Source of the DNA: Orobanche coerulescens
Lineage: Eukaryota; Streptophyta; Magnoliopsida; Lamiales; Orobanchaceae
Length of the DNA stretch: 64,000 bases
Direction of reading: 5' to 3'
Assembly (NCBI GenBank): GCA_033398695.1
Contig: CM065816.1
Span: 133,025,358 to 133,089,357, forward strand
Shown here: positions 1-10,376 of the stretch, in pieces
Numbering within the stretch: position 1 is the first letter of the stretch
How the letters are laid out: every line of letters begins with the position of its first letter
Program-made: the position numbers and the translations under genes
The notes under the pieces: model-generated
The model's input: only the letters and a program-made list of their open reading frames with translations
Database searches by the model: none
Told to the model about the DNA's origin: nothing

Positions 1-262
1 GATTGTGAAAAATGGATATTGGAAATGAGGATATTGAAATCTATCGAAATTGAAATATATACCCTTATAGTAAAACTATAACATATGGGCTTACTGAGAG
101 TGACTCCTCAGGAGAATTTAAACATATTATCAGTGCATGCAGTCACTTAAAATAAGGTTTTGTGGAAGAAAATTATTTGTTGTACTCTTTTCCTTGACTT
201 AGGTTTTATCCCACTGGGTTTTTCGAGCAAGGTTTTTAACGAGGCAGCTTAATCACAACTAA
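1..262 (+). repeat. Ty1-copia non-coding remnant
   Basis: No ORF is seen. At about 178-255 the sequence has the motif usually found in plant copia elements between the end of pol and the 3' LTR (gtactcttttccttgact, then cactgggtttttc, then aaggtttttaacgaggcag). Here it joins directly to RT-end coding sequence at about 263, so an internal deletion or rearrangement is inferred. The left boundary lies outside the window. Confidence 0.5.
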
Positions 263-320
263 TATGGATAAATCAAATCCTTTGAGTGCCCCAATGGTCG
301 TTAGATCTCTTGATGTGAAA
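263..320 (+). pseudogene. Ty1-copia pol fragment, RT end, 5' of the solo-LTR insertion
   Basis: The short frame reads MDKSNPLSAPMVVRSLDV, a well-conserved stretch between RT and RNase H in many plant copia polyproteins. The frame resumes as KKDPFR after the inserted LTR at 2451. The 5-bp tgaaa at 316-320 is duplicated at 2451-2455, which shows that this piece and the RNase H piece were once contiguous. Everything upstream (gag, protease, integrase, most of RT) is missing or outside the window. Confidence 0.75.
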
Positions 321-551
321 TGTAACACTCCGAGATATTCGAAGTATATTACAGTGCCATGGACCCGTACATGGGATCCACCAGGATAAAACAAGAATTC
401 ACTACTCGACTAACCGTATCGGTTAGCGAGGAAACACACATTAACAATACAACAAATAACAACACGCTCGGAACAACCAACGGAATAAACATCAACCGAC
501 AAATATAGTAAGTCCAATAATAACAATCACAATTCGAAAAGAAAAGCCTAA

Positions 552-589
552 GTACTCGCGAGTACAGTCTATTAGTTTAGAAAATAGAC
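552..589 (-). repeat. Double hairpin in the solo LTR
   Basis: Read on the minus strand, stem 1 is gtctatt (589-583) pairing with aatagac (573-567) around a 9-nt loop. After 1 nt comes the perfect 14-bp palindrome GTACTCGCGAGTAC (565-552). Order and 1-nt spacing match the double hairpin of LARD A, B and C, but the stem sequences are different. It lies about 230 bp from the LTR 3' end. Confidence 0.7.
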
Positions 590-876
590 AACAACCACAT
601 TGAAAGGACCAACGTGAATAAAAGGACTCAAATGCACATGTCAATTCCCTTGGCCAGCATCCTCGTACTGTCCCAGCGCTCGCTCGTCCAACTGGTCATA
701 ACCTGAAATCCATAACAAGAATTTCCCCAAAACGGATCCCCAAAGGGGTTAGCAATTACGCTAGTACAAGTAATCAAGGCAAACCATTCACTTACACATT
801 TCATAGTACAATGCACCAATTCATTTCGAAACCAAAACCAGACATGTCTTTTCCGGAAACAAACAGTCAATCACAT

Positions 877-1110
877 TTGCCTAGGGCCGGGACGAAGCCA
901 CAAATCCCACTTGAGGCCTCTAAGGACCCTACCGAGCTGGTCACAATCATAAAACAAATCACGCACAGGCATCGCCTAGGACCGGGATGAAGCCATAAAT
1001 CCCACTCGAGGCCTCTAAGGACCCTACCGAGCTGGCTAGCGAAACAAACTCGTGAATTCATAGTGAAGTCATAGATTCCCTCGAGGCCCCGTCGGACCCT
1101 CCCGAGGTGA
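877..1110 (-). repeat. LTR tandem repeats, about 95-bp unit
   Basis: Two clear units start at about 877 and 972. Both contain a cctagg.ccggga core, then cacaaatccca or a variant, then gaggcctctaaggaccctac and cgagctgg. A degenerate third follows at about 1060-1110. The reverse complement of this unit is the 90-bp repeat of LARD B (47071-47330). Confidence 0.75.
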
Positions 1111-1716
1111 GCAAAGCACACACAATATACATTACCATTTCATGTTAAGCATAAAGGTTTCCAAAAATACTTGCCTTGAATAATTGACGACGCAACGAAC
1201 GGAAAGGAAAGTCACCAACGAACGCTAGGAACAAACGAAACCGAACCTAACGATTCGAAGAATACAATCACAACCATCTCCAAACAAATATGGAAAAGGA
1301 ATACACCCGAAAACCTGCCTACGATTCATGTATATCCGTCTAACAACAACAACGAGGGCGGACCACAACCAACCCTCTCGAATGCGCAACAACTACGAAA
1401 TATACCATGAATACGTAGGGAAACTAAGAATACCAATAAGATTAATCATATTTATCATGGATTAACCAAAAAAAGGAACGAATCGGACGGAAATCCCAAA
1501 ACCCCAAAATTACCCAAAATTAGGGTTCTAAGAGATTTACCTTGGATTGAGGATGAAGAACACAAGTAGGTGTTGTTAATCTACTTCAAGAGCTCAAGGT
1601 AAATGACGCCTGAAGTGATCGGAGGAAGAAATCGCCTGAAAATCGCCTGAGGGAACTCTAAGCCGCGGGTAGGAGAAGAAATGAGAAAAGGTGAAAATCT
1701 GGGTCAACTCCCTGGT

Positions 1717-1725
1717 TTATATAGC
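1717..1725 (-). promoter_or_regulatory. TATA box of the solo LTR
   Basis: The minus strand reads CTATATAAA, about 10 bp downstream (minus-strand sense) of the palindrome array and upstream of a CT-rich stretch at about 1690-1660. Position and context fit an LTR core promoter; this is inferred from sequence only. Confidence 0.6.
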
Positions 1726-1734
1726 CAGGGAGCG

Positions 1735-2155
1735 TTAGCGTGCGCTAATCCTTAGAAGTTAGCGTGCGCTAACAGGTAAAAACTCCAGTCCAGAAAGTTA
1801 ACACCCCAGTCCAGGACCCAGCATTCTGGACCATTAGCGTGCGCTACCCAAAATGTAGCGCGCGCTATCGGCCATAGCGTGCGCTATCTGGACATTAGCC
1901 GAGTCCAGAAGTAAACTGCCCAGTACTCACCTGACCTTGTTAGCATGTGTTGCCGGTCATACTGCGTGCGCTAACAACGTTTCGGTAGCACGCACTATCG
2001 GTCATAGCGTGCGCTACCTGGGAACCTGACCGAGTCCAGGAGTAAACTGTCCAGTACTGGACAGACTCGCTAGCGCGCGCTACCCATCAAGCGTAGTGTG
2101 CGCTACTGAAGGATGCTTAGCGTGCGCTATACCATAATATTAGCGCGCGTTAGGC
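1735..2155 (-). repeat. Array of TAGCGCGCGCTA-type palindromes
   Basis: About a dozen copies of the word TAGCG[C/T]GCGCTA, often extended by T and A, are scattered at irregular spacing. Perfect copies lie near 1855 and 2070. Many others differ by one CpG-to-TpG or CpA change, for example TTAGCGTGCGCTAA near 1735, 1759 and 1833. A longer repeat with agtccag.agtaaactg and cagtact occurs twice (about 1900 and 2031). The array sits immediately upstream of the LTR TATA box. Confidence 0.85.
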
Positions 2156-2450
2156 ACAGGATAATAATGGTTCTAAACACCGAAACACGACCGAAACCTC
2201 AAACGGAACCACACAATACGCATAATAACATGCAATAGGTTTACGGCAACCCCGAAACAGCAGTTCCGAACAACAATTATGAGAATCGGATTAATTGGCG
2301 ACGGAAAAACCGATAATTGCAGAACCGAAAGGTGAAAGCCCCGAAACAAAGATTCTCGAAAACTAATATGGTTACACGAGGGTTGCTAAGAAAAACGAGA
2401 AATTCACCGAAAATGAAAGTACCATGAAAAAGAAAAATGAGGATATTACA

Positions 2451-3205
2451 TGAAAAAGGATCCATTTCGTTCATGTGAGGAATATGAACAGATTATTGGT
2501 CCAGAAATACCATATTTTAGTGCAATTGGAGCTCTTATGTATCTTGCTAATTGTACTCGACCTGATATAGCTTTTGCTGTAAATTTATTAGCAAGATTCA
2601 GTTTATCTCCTACTAGGAGACACTGGAACGGAATCAAGCATGTGTTCCGTTACCTTCAAGGAACAATTGGTTTGGGATTACTTTACCCTTACAATGCAAA
2701 ACCAGTTTTTATTGGTTATGCAGATGCAGGATGCATGTTAGATCCACATAAAAGTAGATCTAAAACTGGATATGTATTTACATGTGGAGGAACTGCGATT
2801 TCCTGGCATTCTCAGAAACAAACACTCGTGACCGCATCATCAAACCATGCTGAGGTTATTGCGTTGCATGAAGCAAGTCGAGAGTGAGTGAGGTTGAGAT
2901 CCATGACACAACTTATCAGAACCACAAGTGGTCTTTTGCCAAATAATGATCCCATCACACTTTATGAAGATAATTCTGCATGTATTAATCAGATGAAGGA
3001 AGGATTCATAAAGAGTGACAGAACAAAGCATATTTCTCCAAAATATTTTGCATTTACTCAAGAGATGGAAAAGAACAATATTATCCACATCCAGTATGTT
3101 CGTTCATGCGACAACTCAGCAGATCTATTTACAAAGGCTCTTCCCAACTCAGTATTCAGAAAGCATGTTCATGACATCAGAATGCGGAAGCTAACCAGTT
3201 TATGA
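2451..3205 (+). pseudogene. Ty1-copia pol fragment, RNase H and C-terminus
   Basis: The frame encodes the conserved copia region YFSAIGALMYLAN.TRPDIAFAVNLLARFS, then HVFRYLQGT, then the RNase H core. Recognisable blocks are a YADAG.M.DPHKSRSKTGYVF-like segment, the TASSNHAEVIALHEA block, the YEDNSACI motif, and the end DRTKHISPKYF...VRSCDNSADLFTKALP. An in-frame TGA at 2885-2887 breaks the frame inside RNase H. The original protein would have been the C-terminal part of a gag-pol polyprotein making cDNA in a virus-like particle. The start is lost because the solo LTR separates it from 263-320. The lineage resembles elements with the KHISPKYF signature; I do not assign a family name. Confidence 0.9.
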
Positions 3206-3235
3206 GATAATGTCAAGATGAGGGGGAGCTATATG

Positions 3236-3742
3236 TGTTATACTCTATGCCACTGAATTTCCCCGGTAAGGAGATAACATGAATATGGCAGCTATTGAAA
3301 TGAGCATTCCAACGGGGAGTCTTATGAATAAAATGTAAAATGCTCATGTGAAAGGAAGAAAGCCTTCATCTAAATGTGAAAATGAGAAATTATCAGGTCT
3401 TCATTTTTGAGCTACATTCATAGCCATATATTGATGACTTTGAAGGTTGACAATTTTGCCATTTCATACCCCAAAGTTTACTATAAATAGATGTGTATTG
3501 AGAGATGGAAGACACACCAATTCTAAGCATTCTTGAGCTATATAATTCTCCCTCATTTTCTCTACTCTTGTAATATAGAAAACCCTTGATAGCTTTTGCT
3601 ACAAAGTTCAAGGGTTAGAATCATTGTAAATATCCTCCAAATATATTAGTGAAGTTTCGGATCCCTCCGATCATGGACGTAGATCATTTGATCGAACCAC
3701 GTAAATTATTATGTGATTTATTTATTCTCGTTTTTCATAACA
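3236..3742 (+). repeat. 3' LTR of the first Ty1-copia remnant
   Basis: It follows a purine tract (gatgagggggagc, 3217-3229) after the pol stop. The candidate LTR begins TGTTAT and ends ATAACA, a perfect 6-bp inverted pair, 507 bp long. Near its end it has the ggatccctccgatcatggac and gaaccacgtaaa text common at copia LTR ends. The TSD cannot be tested because the 5' LTR is outside the window. Confidence 0.7.
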
Positions 3743-4015
3743 AATTTAAGGATGTATGACGTATGACAATTAGAACTAGCACTTCATACAAGTACAGTAA
3801 AATCACTCAAAAAGAATACTCTATTAAGGAATAAACTCTATTTAGGAATAAAAATTAATGGTCCCAACTTGGGACTAGTTATAATTTGGAATAAACTCCA
3901 TATTGTCATAATTCATATATTTTCAAATCCCAACATAAGGAAATACACCTCCATTTAGGAATAAATCATAATATATATATATATATATATAAATAATTTT
4001 TAAAATAGATTTAAG
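3743..4015. other. AT-rich spacer without a recognised gene
   Basis: The sequence is AT-rich, with several copies of the short phrase ttaggaataa and a (TA)n run at about 3971-3991. I see no ORF with family resemblance. Confidence 0.6.
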
Positions 4016-4257
4016 TTGATCTAAAATACTTGTTCAGGGTTGATTGTGACAAAGATTTAATCTTTTGTGTTGTAACCATATCCTTCAACTCATGCGCCAT
4101 TAAATCATTCAAATGACCACCTTCTTGATGAACCCAAAAGATTTCCAACTTATCGAGGAAGCTTAAAGCTTCTTCACATGAAATTTTTTGTACTTCTATG
4201 CTATCATCCTACAGATTATTTTTCTCATTTTCTTGCATATTTCCTTCAATGATTTCT
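4016..4257 (-). pseudogene. Tigger/pogo-like transposase C-terminal fragment
   Basis: The minus strand has an open stretch of about 65 codons ending at a TAA near 4016. It contains SCEEALSFLDKLEIFW, then HQEGGHLNDLM, then QSTLNKYF at the end. A helical segment followed by an S-T-x-x-K-[FY]-F tail resembles the C-termini of plant Tigger/pogo-like (CENP-B-type) transposases. A TAG interrupts the frame upstream near 4208. No DDE core or terminal inverted repeats were found, so it is an isolated fragment. The assignment rests on remembered family character and needs a protein search. Confidence 0.4.
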
Positions 4258-5277
4258 TTATCGGTTAAAACATAAATAATTTTCTTGCCTAATTCCTAAG
4301 TTTACAACATATTGCATACATATATCTACTAATTATAATATTTATATATTATACATGCACTTTAAAATTTAAAAAAAAATCTTCTTAAAACTCTATTTAG
4401 GAATAACCTATATTTAATAATATTTTTTTATATTCTCAAGAATATGACTTTAGAGAGATTTTACTGTGTAATAGTTTTGAGCCCTCCTTAAATCCGCCAC
4501 TTCATAAAAGCATAGTGTATCAGGTGAAGGGCAGAAAATCATAATTGCCCATGGACAGATTAAAAAAGAATGATATTCCGTATGGTAAAGTGCAATTAAC
4601 CAGAATCTTAACTTGGTCATCCTTCTATGTTTATCTTTTTTTTTTTTTTTTCTGCCGTCGAAGAAGCTAACAGTCATACCAGGGCTCGCGTATGGGGTTC
4701 TCCACTTTTTTTTTATCTGATTAGGGTATGGTGGTTGGGGGGGGGGGGGGGGGGAATTTACCTTTTTATTTTACTTTAGTTTATTTGTCATTGAAATGTG
4801 GCCGAATTTGCGTCGAAGATATATGTCATTTAAAAATAAGTTAATTGCCGATTCAAGATAATTAATTGTGGTCTAAGGTTTTTATTATATGCTACTATTT
4901 ACAAGCAAAAAACGGAATTTTAAAATATATTAATGAAGTTAATGAATTTTAAAACATACTGATTTAGTTATCTTTTGATTAGTAAGTTAAAAAAATTGGT
5001 ATTGGTTTTGAAAATTATGATTATGACCTTCTCTTAGGGGCTGTTTACTTTTTTTCCATTAAGAATTGAATGGATTAAGCTGTCTGAGTGGATTAATCTG
5101 TCTGATTTGAAAAAATATCCTGTTGTTTCTTTCTTTTGTGAATGAACTATCTGAATGACAGAAATGACCATTTTACCCCTTAATATGAATTAAGTCATTT
5201 TTGATAAAGGACGGATTGTGCATTTTAATTTATATAATCAATTTAAATTATGACATAATATTTTATTTTAATGTGAC
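4258..5277. other. AT-rich intergenic spacer
   Basis: No credible gene. It contains poly-T tracts at 4637-4651 and about 4706-4713, an 18-G run (4737-4754), and from about 5039 a stretch beginning ggggctgtttactttt that resembles one end of a MITE but has no matching partner end. Confidence 0.6.
4737..4754 (+). repeat. Poly-G run, 18 bp
   Basis: Eighteen consecutive G residues in an otherwise AT-rich spacer. Its length is likely to be unstable or mis-sequenced. Confidence 0.9.
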
Positions 5278-5751
5278 TTCATATTGTTTAAATTATGGAT
5301 AAATAGATAGAAGGGTTCTATATCCTTCTAAGCATTCTGGGATTCTATTAGGTGTCTTTCGTTGTTAAGACTTATATGTTGAAGGAGTCTCATTTTAAAG
5401 CATATATGAAGGCCCAGCTACAAATACAATTGTTTGTTTTGGTTGCTCATTTTTGTTGCTTTCTTAAAATATTTTGGAACACGTTCTCAGCACGTAGTCC
5501 TACAAATAGAATAGTTATAAATTTCGAAAAACTAAACAAAAATAGAAAATCCCAAGTCGACTAAACCCTAGCATCCGTGACCCCCGCTTTCCATCGAGCC
5601 CCGATCGTGTCAGCCTTGGCCCCCGTCGTGGCCAAATCCACCAGATCCCGCTGCCTCCGCCGCAATCCAGTCCGTCTAACCCTCCGCAGCGATCTAGTCC
5701 GTCTGGCCCCCACTGCGATCCAGTCCGTCTAGCTATCCGCCGGGCCCCCGC
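5278..5751 (+). pseudogene. 5' end of the old Ty1-copia element, leader and PBS-like site
   Basis: The text aacacgttctcagcacg at 5478-5494 is close to the aacacgttatcagcacg-type junction common just inside the 5' LTR of one group of plant copia elements. Downstream is a GC-rich leader with about three 27-bp repeats carrying atccagtccgtct (5661-5740). The leader is cut by the Athila-like element at 5752 and resumes at 14813 (shared cccgc). The LTR itself, expected upstream of about 5478, is too decayed for me to delimit. Confidence 0.45.
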
Positions 5752-5904
5752 TGTTAGGCGTATTTTTATACGCTTATTTATCATTATTTAGTATTATTTT
5801 GGCGAGTAAAATTGCATAAATGAGCTTTTAATGTCTTATTCTTGTATGTTTGACAGGAGATTGTAGTCTGGAAGCTAAAACGAGGCAAAATGGGCGAAAA
5901 ATAA

Positions 5905-6090
5905 TTTTGCCGTGGGCCGCAAGACAAGGCAAGTGAGCCGCAGACAGAAGGCAACCAAGAGCACTGAGTAATCAGATCTGGCCGCGGCAAGATCCTGTGA
6001 GCCGCGGCCCAGAAGAAAGTCACAACGCCCAGTTTTTAACCTGGACCCCATGTGCCGCGGCACAGATTAAGTGAGCCGCGGCACACAAGG
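5905..6090 (+). repeat. Palindrome array GTGCCGCGGCAC in the 5' LTR
   Basis: Clear copies lie at about 6052-6063 (tgtgccgcggcaca context) and 6075-6085. Degraded copies lie at about 5915, 5935 and 6000. The array ends about 90 bp before the TATA box. Confidence 0.75.
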
Positions 6091-6180
6091 CGGTTTTGGT
6101 GTGCTCCGCGCGGATTTGGGCCGTTTTGAAGCCAGTTCTCGACCTACTCACACGGACGCGATTTGGAGACTGTTGAGAGC

Positions 6181-6188
6181 TATAAATA
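6181..6188 (+). promoter_or_regulatory. TATA box in the 5' LTR
   Basis: TATAAATA in the context gagctataaataaggg. The same site is at 13929-13936 in the 3' LTR. It sits just downstream of the palindrome array. Confidence 0.7.
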
Positions 6189-7070
6189 AGGGTTTAAGAC
6201 CCTAATTAATAATCTTGGAGGCTTGGGAAAAGGAGGAACACAGAAGATTATCGCAGACGAGAGAAGCAGAAGACATCAAGGGCAGAGGGCGGAAGCCAGA
6301 AGAACGGAGGAATCCGAGCTCTTCATCTGCGTTTGATTTTCATGCTTTTATCTATTAATTTTGTATTTTCATTATTTAGCATGTCAGGCTAAAACCCTTG
6401 ATCTAGGATTTTGATGAAACCTACGTTTTGACGGATTTGCTTGAGATTATCTATTTAATTCCCTTTTTGTTGAGTTTTCCCAATCGTGTTTAATGCTTTC
6501 AATTATCTGGCCAATAGTTGTATTGTTTTAATCATTCAATTCGAATCGGGAGAGGAGAGTTGGTGAGAAACTATTGGTGAGGACCGTTTTATCTTGTGAG
6601 ATAGGAATATACTCATAGGAACTACGTGGCCTTTTGGAGATTTTATGCTTTTTGCCTATTGACGAATTAATTCACCTAGGGATAGAGTGCATTATTCGCC
6701 TTTAGAAAAATCTATTGACCTCGGGAGAGGCGGTAGAGTATACTAGCAATCTTCGCCTTCAATAAATTGGGAAAATCATTAACTTCAGATAATCGAGAGT
6801 AAATTCGGATAAACCGAGGTGGATTCAGAATTCTAGACTTATTCATCATTTGATTCTCTTTATTCAAGCGATCGTTTTTACTGTTTAGTCTTTTATTAAT
6901 TTTCTTTAGTAATTAATTGCTACCCAAAGTTCGATTGTTCAAATAAAACTGGAATACACAAAAATCGGTAGTTAGTGATTCAGTCCTTGTGGGAACGATA
7001 CTCACTCATCACTTTATTACTTGTATACGATAACGTGCACTTGCGTTCAAGAAAAATCGCAACAAGTTTT

Positions 7071-7088
7071 TGGCGCTGTTGCCGGGGA
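7071..7088 (+). promoter_or_regulatory. Primer-binding site, Athila/Tat type
   Basis: TGGCGCTGTTGCCGGGGA begins 6 nt after the LTR end at 7064. Plant gypsy elements of the Athila group use a near-identical site, generally attributed to tRNA-Asp; the tRNA is not tested here. Confidence 0.85.
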
Positions 7089-7217
7089 CTGAAATTTTTG
7101 CTAATATCGATTTCAGTATTTCTAGTCTTAGTTTGAACATTTTTATTCACTTATTTTCGTGTATTTAATTTTATTTATTTATTTGTTTTTCCTTTCAGGA
7201 TTTTTTTCGGGTAGTGC

Positions 7218-9649
7218 ATGAGAAAACTCGGTAACAAAGGCCTACTACCTTTGAATACCGAACTCGAGCGCACTCTTAGGAGAAAGAAGAAGGAGAAACG
7301 AGAGCTATCGACGACAGTGACCATGGCCGAAAATATCGAAAATCACGGAGGAAATAATATTGTGCAGCAAGCTCAACCGGAAATGGCACTTCGAGATTAT
7401 GCTATGCCGCAAATTAACGCAAACGTTTCGGGGATTCGACGTCCCACCATTCAGGCGAACAACTTCGAAATCAAGCCTGCGATCATTCAGATGGTGTAGG
7501 CTAGCCAGTTTTGTGGATTGCCGAATGATGACCCCAACGCACATATTGCTTCTTTTCTCAAGATTTGTGACATGTTCAAGAACAATGGTGTCACCGACGA
7601 TGCTATCCGATTACGGCTTTTCCCCTTCTCTTTGAGGGATAAAGCGAAATTTTGGCTGAATTCCTTACCGCCGGGCTCGATCACGACATGGGCAGAGTTA
7701 GCGCAAGCCTTCCTTGGTAAATTCTTCTCACCTTCTAAGACGGCGAGACTGGGAAACGAGATCACTACTTTTGGTCAGTACGATATGGAATCGCTCCACG
7801 AGGCGTGGGAGCGATACAAAGATTTGTTATGGAGATGCCCACATCACGGCCTTCCAGACTGGCTACAAATTCAGACGTTCTACAATGGATTGAGTGCCTC
7901 TACACGCACTCTCGTGGATGCAGCCGCCGGTGGAGCTTTGATGGGAAAGACGATGGCTGAAGCACACTCGTTGTTGGAAGATATGGCCGCTAATGCTTAT
8001 CAATGGCCATCCGAACGAATAACGCCAAAGCGAGTTATGGAAATCTCGAGTAATGACTTGATATCTACATTGTCAGCCCAAGTCGCAGCATTAACACAGC
8101 AGCTTCAAGCATTTTCGCATGCTCCTTCCCCTGTTACCATTGAGTCTTGCAATTGGTGTAATGGATCTCACCCTAGCGCGGAGTGCCAAGTCGGAAACCC
8201 GTTCGAGCAGCCCCAAATTGAACAAGCCCAGTTTGTAGGAAACGGAAACCGGCAAAATAATCCGTACTCCAACACGTATAATCCGGGATGGCGTAATCAT
8301 CCAAACTTCTCATGGAGAAACAGACAGAACTCGAACCAGTCTCCGTTCGCTCAAAACCAACAGCAGCCTCCTCCCGCTCCAAAAGTTTCTCTCGAGGAAG
8401 CAATTGCGAAATTGGCAGCGAATACGAGTCAATTCATGACCCGTACAGAAGCGACATTGCAAAATCACTCCGCTTCCATTCGCAACTTGGAAGTCCAGTT
8501 GGGCCATATTGCTAAGGTGTTGACATCCCGCCCGGAGGGAGCATTGCCAAGTACGACCGAGACAAATCCTAGAGAAAGTCTAAATGCGATCAATTTGAGA
8601 AACGGGAAGGAGGTGTGTGACCAGCCCGAGAGAAGTGAAAAGAGAAGTGACATTGAGGAGAAGAAAAATTTAGCGACGGTGGAATCACAAGATTGGAGAC
8701 CCTCGTTAACATTTCCGGATAACCCGAAGGCATATGTGCCACCCATCCCGTTTCCACAGAGATTACAGCAGAAAAAGGCGGACAAGCAATTCTCTAAGTT
8801 CCTCGACGTGTTCAAGAAGCTTCATATTAACATCCCATTTGCCGACGCGTTGGAACAAATGCCAAGCTACGTTAAATTCATGAAAGAGATCTTGTCAAAG
8901 AAAAGAAAACTCGAGGAGTTTGAGACAGTCGCCTTGACGGAGGAGTGCAACGCGATTCTTCAGAAGAAGCTTCCACCAAAATTGAAAGATTCGGGAAGTT
9001 TCAACATACCGTGCACCATGGGGAATCTCTCTTTTAATAAGGCGTTGTGCGATCTCGGTGCTAGTGTTAACCTCATGCCTCTGTCTATTTTCAAAAAGCT
9101 GGGAGTTGGAGAAGCAAAGCCGACGACGGTCTCCTTGCAATTAGCGGATCGATCTATTAAGTATCCGAGGGGAGTGATTTAGGACGTGTTAGTAAAAGTG
9201 GATAAATTTATCTTTCCAGCGGATTTTATTGTTCTCGACATGGAGGAAGATCAAGATATCCCAATTATCTTGGGACGACCATTTTTAGCGATCGACAGGA
9301 CTCTTATAGACGTGGAAAAGGGGAATTAACTCTGCAGGTTCAAGATGAGCATGTTACGTTCCAAGTATTCAAATCCTTTCCATGTCCGGGAGGTGTTGAT
9401 AAAAGCTCACAAATTGAAAGTGTAGATGCCGTTGCTAAAGAAAGACACCGGAAGAATCGTCGGTCGAAAGACTCATTTTCAGATGGTCCGACTTCTAAGA
9501 AAGATGTAGAACGAGTCGCATATCTCAAGCATGTGGACATGCCATCATCGCCATCCGACCAGCCACACTCGGACAAGTCTGCTGCTGTCATAAAGTTATT
9601 TTTAAAAGAGGGAAATAAGCCGGAAATCAAACGGACATCTAGTCTTTAG
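7218..9649 (+). pseudogene. gag-pro: Athila-like gag-protease, broken
   Basis: The frame begins at ATG 7218, the first ATG after the PBS with a long reading frame. An in-frame TAG at 7497-7499 falls before the gag core. The core (from 7518) has the LFPFSLRDKAKFWLNSLP block, then ITTWAELAQAFLGKFFSP, and a zinc knuckle of CX2CX3HX4C form (CNWCNGSHPSAEC, about 8148-8186). The protease has the catalytic DLGASVNLMPLS motif at 9051. A TAG at 9180-9182 and a one-base frameshift near 9325 follow, but the protease tail is still readable (IILGRPFLA, then about 100 codons ending with TAG at 9647-9649). Gag would build the particle and the protease would cut the polyprotein. No RT follows. Confidence 0.9.
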
Positions 9650-10376
9650 AAAAACTGGTGTTTCGGAAAGTTTTTCTCGTCAAAACCTTTCCGCAAACAA
9701 CATTGTATGTCCGAACCGAAAATCGAATCATTAAGGACCGATGGTCAAAATTTTAAAAACCATATTAACGGTTCGATGAACGGGGCGAAGATCAAATGGA
9801 GTTTGCGAAAAGCGAACTGATTTTTAAATAGGTCCGGCTGAAGACTATAAACTTAGCGCTTCTCGGGAGGCAACCCGAGTTCTTAGTTGTAGATTTTTGC
9901 GTTTCTATATTTTTCTTACATTCTTAAATTTTTATTTTTCATCTTTTTGTGCTTTGATTTGCTTTTACCTCTCATTCTTGACATCTTCCTGTTAAAATTC
10001 TGTGCAGGAAAAGTCCCAGGGGAGAAACTGATGCCTGAGCCCAGGCACAAGTATTGTGAGCCGCGGCACACACAAATCGAAAGGGAGAGCTAAACTTTCT
10101 GTACTATGTGCCGCGGCACATCATTCCTGAGCCGCGGCCCATGACAAAACATACGAGCAGGAAAAAGGGACTGTACTCTGTGCCGCGGCGCACTTATGCT
10201 GTGCCGCGGCACACCATGCGGAATTTGAACAGCCCAGGTATTTTATAACTCTCATTCGGCCGACTACCCAGGTAAGCTTCCCTTCCCTTTTCTCTCCCTT
10301 GCGCGCGCGATCGGCCAACCTTCATCTCCCTTCTTCTTCTTGCAAATTTTCTTGCACTTTTCACAATCCAAGCAAG
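9650..10376 (+). promoter_or_regulatory. Post-pol leader with palindrome array and possible internal promoter
   Basis: A short pol-end-like remnant lies at about 9765-9830. The Athila hallmark cgcttctcgggaggcaaccc is at 9859-9878. A second array of GTGCCGCGGCAC palindromes follows (about 10060, 10109, 10131, 10180 and 10202), then a TATA-like ttttataac near 10233 and a CT-rich stretch. The order palindromes, TATA, Y-patch copies that of the LTR promoter. I infer a promoter for the downstream ORF; nothing here proves transcription. Confidence 0.5.

Larger units (their letters stand above)
321..2450 (-). mobile_element. Solo LTR of a LARD/gypsy-type element
   Basis: This 2130-bp unit starts TGTAACACTCC and ends GATATTACA, and is flanked by perfect 5-bp repeats tgaaa (316-320 and 2451-2455). 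There is no second LTR, PBS or PPT, so it is a solo LTR, usually the product of recombination between two LTRs. Read on the minus strand it begins TGTAATATCC and ends GTGTTACA, the same ends as LARD elements A, B and C. It also shares the block ctcgaggcctctaaggacc with LARD B. In minus-strand order it holds a palindrome array (2155-1735), a TATA box (1725-1717), a pyrimidine-rich stretch, two tandem repeats (about 1040-877) and a double hairpin (589-552). The small ORFs inside it are not credible genes. Confidence 0.9.
5752..7064 (+). repeat. 5' LTR of the Athila-like element
   Basis: It runs from TGTTAGGCG to ATCGCAACA and matches 13497-14812 closely. GCCGCGGC-type palindromes lie at about 5905-6090; several are decayed here but intact in the 3' LTR (gccgcaagac versus gccgcggcac). 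A TATA box TATAAATA is at 6181-6188. Confidence 0.92.

Noticed and set aside
4737..4754. 18-G run as a possible G-quadruplex regulatory site
   Set aside because: It is an uninterrupted homopolymer with no nearby gene, and more likely a slippage tract or sequencing artefact.
5039..5277. Sequence starting ggggctgtttacttttt, resembling one MITE end
   Set aside because: I found no inverted partner or TSD downstream, so a complete element cannot be supported.
8312..8815. Overlapping frames of up to 116 codons on both strands within the Athila gag
   Set aside because: They are shadows of the gag-protease frame, which alone carries recognisable motifs.
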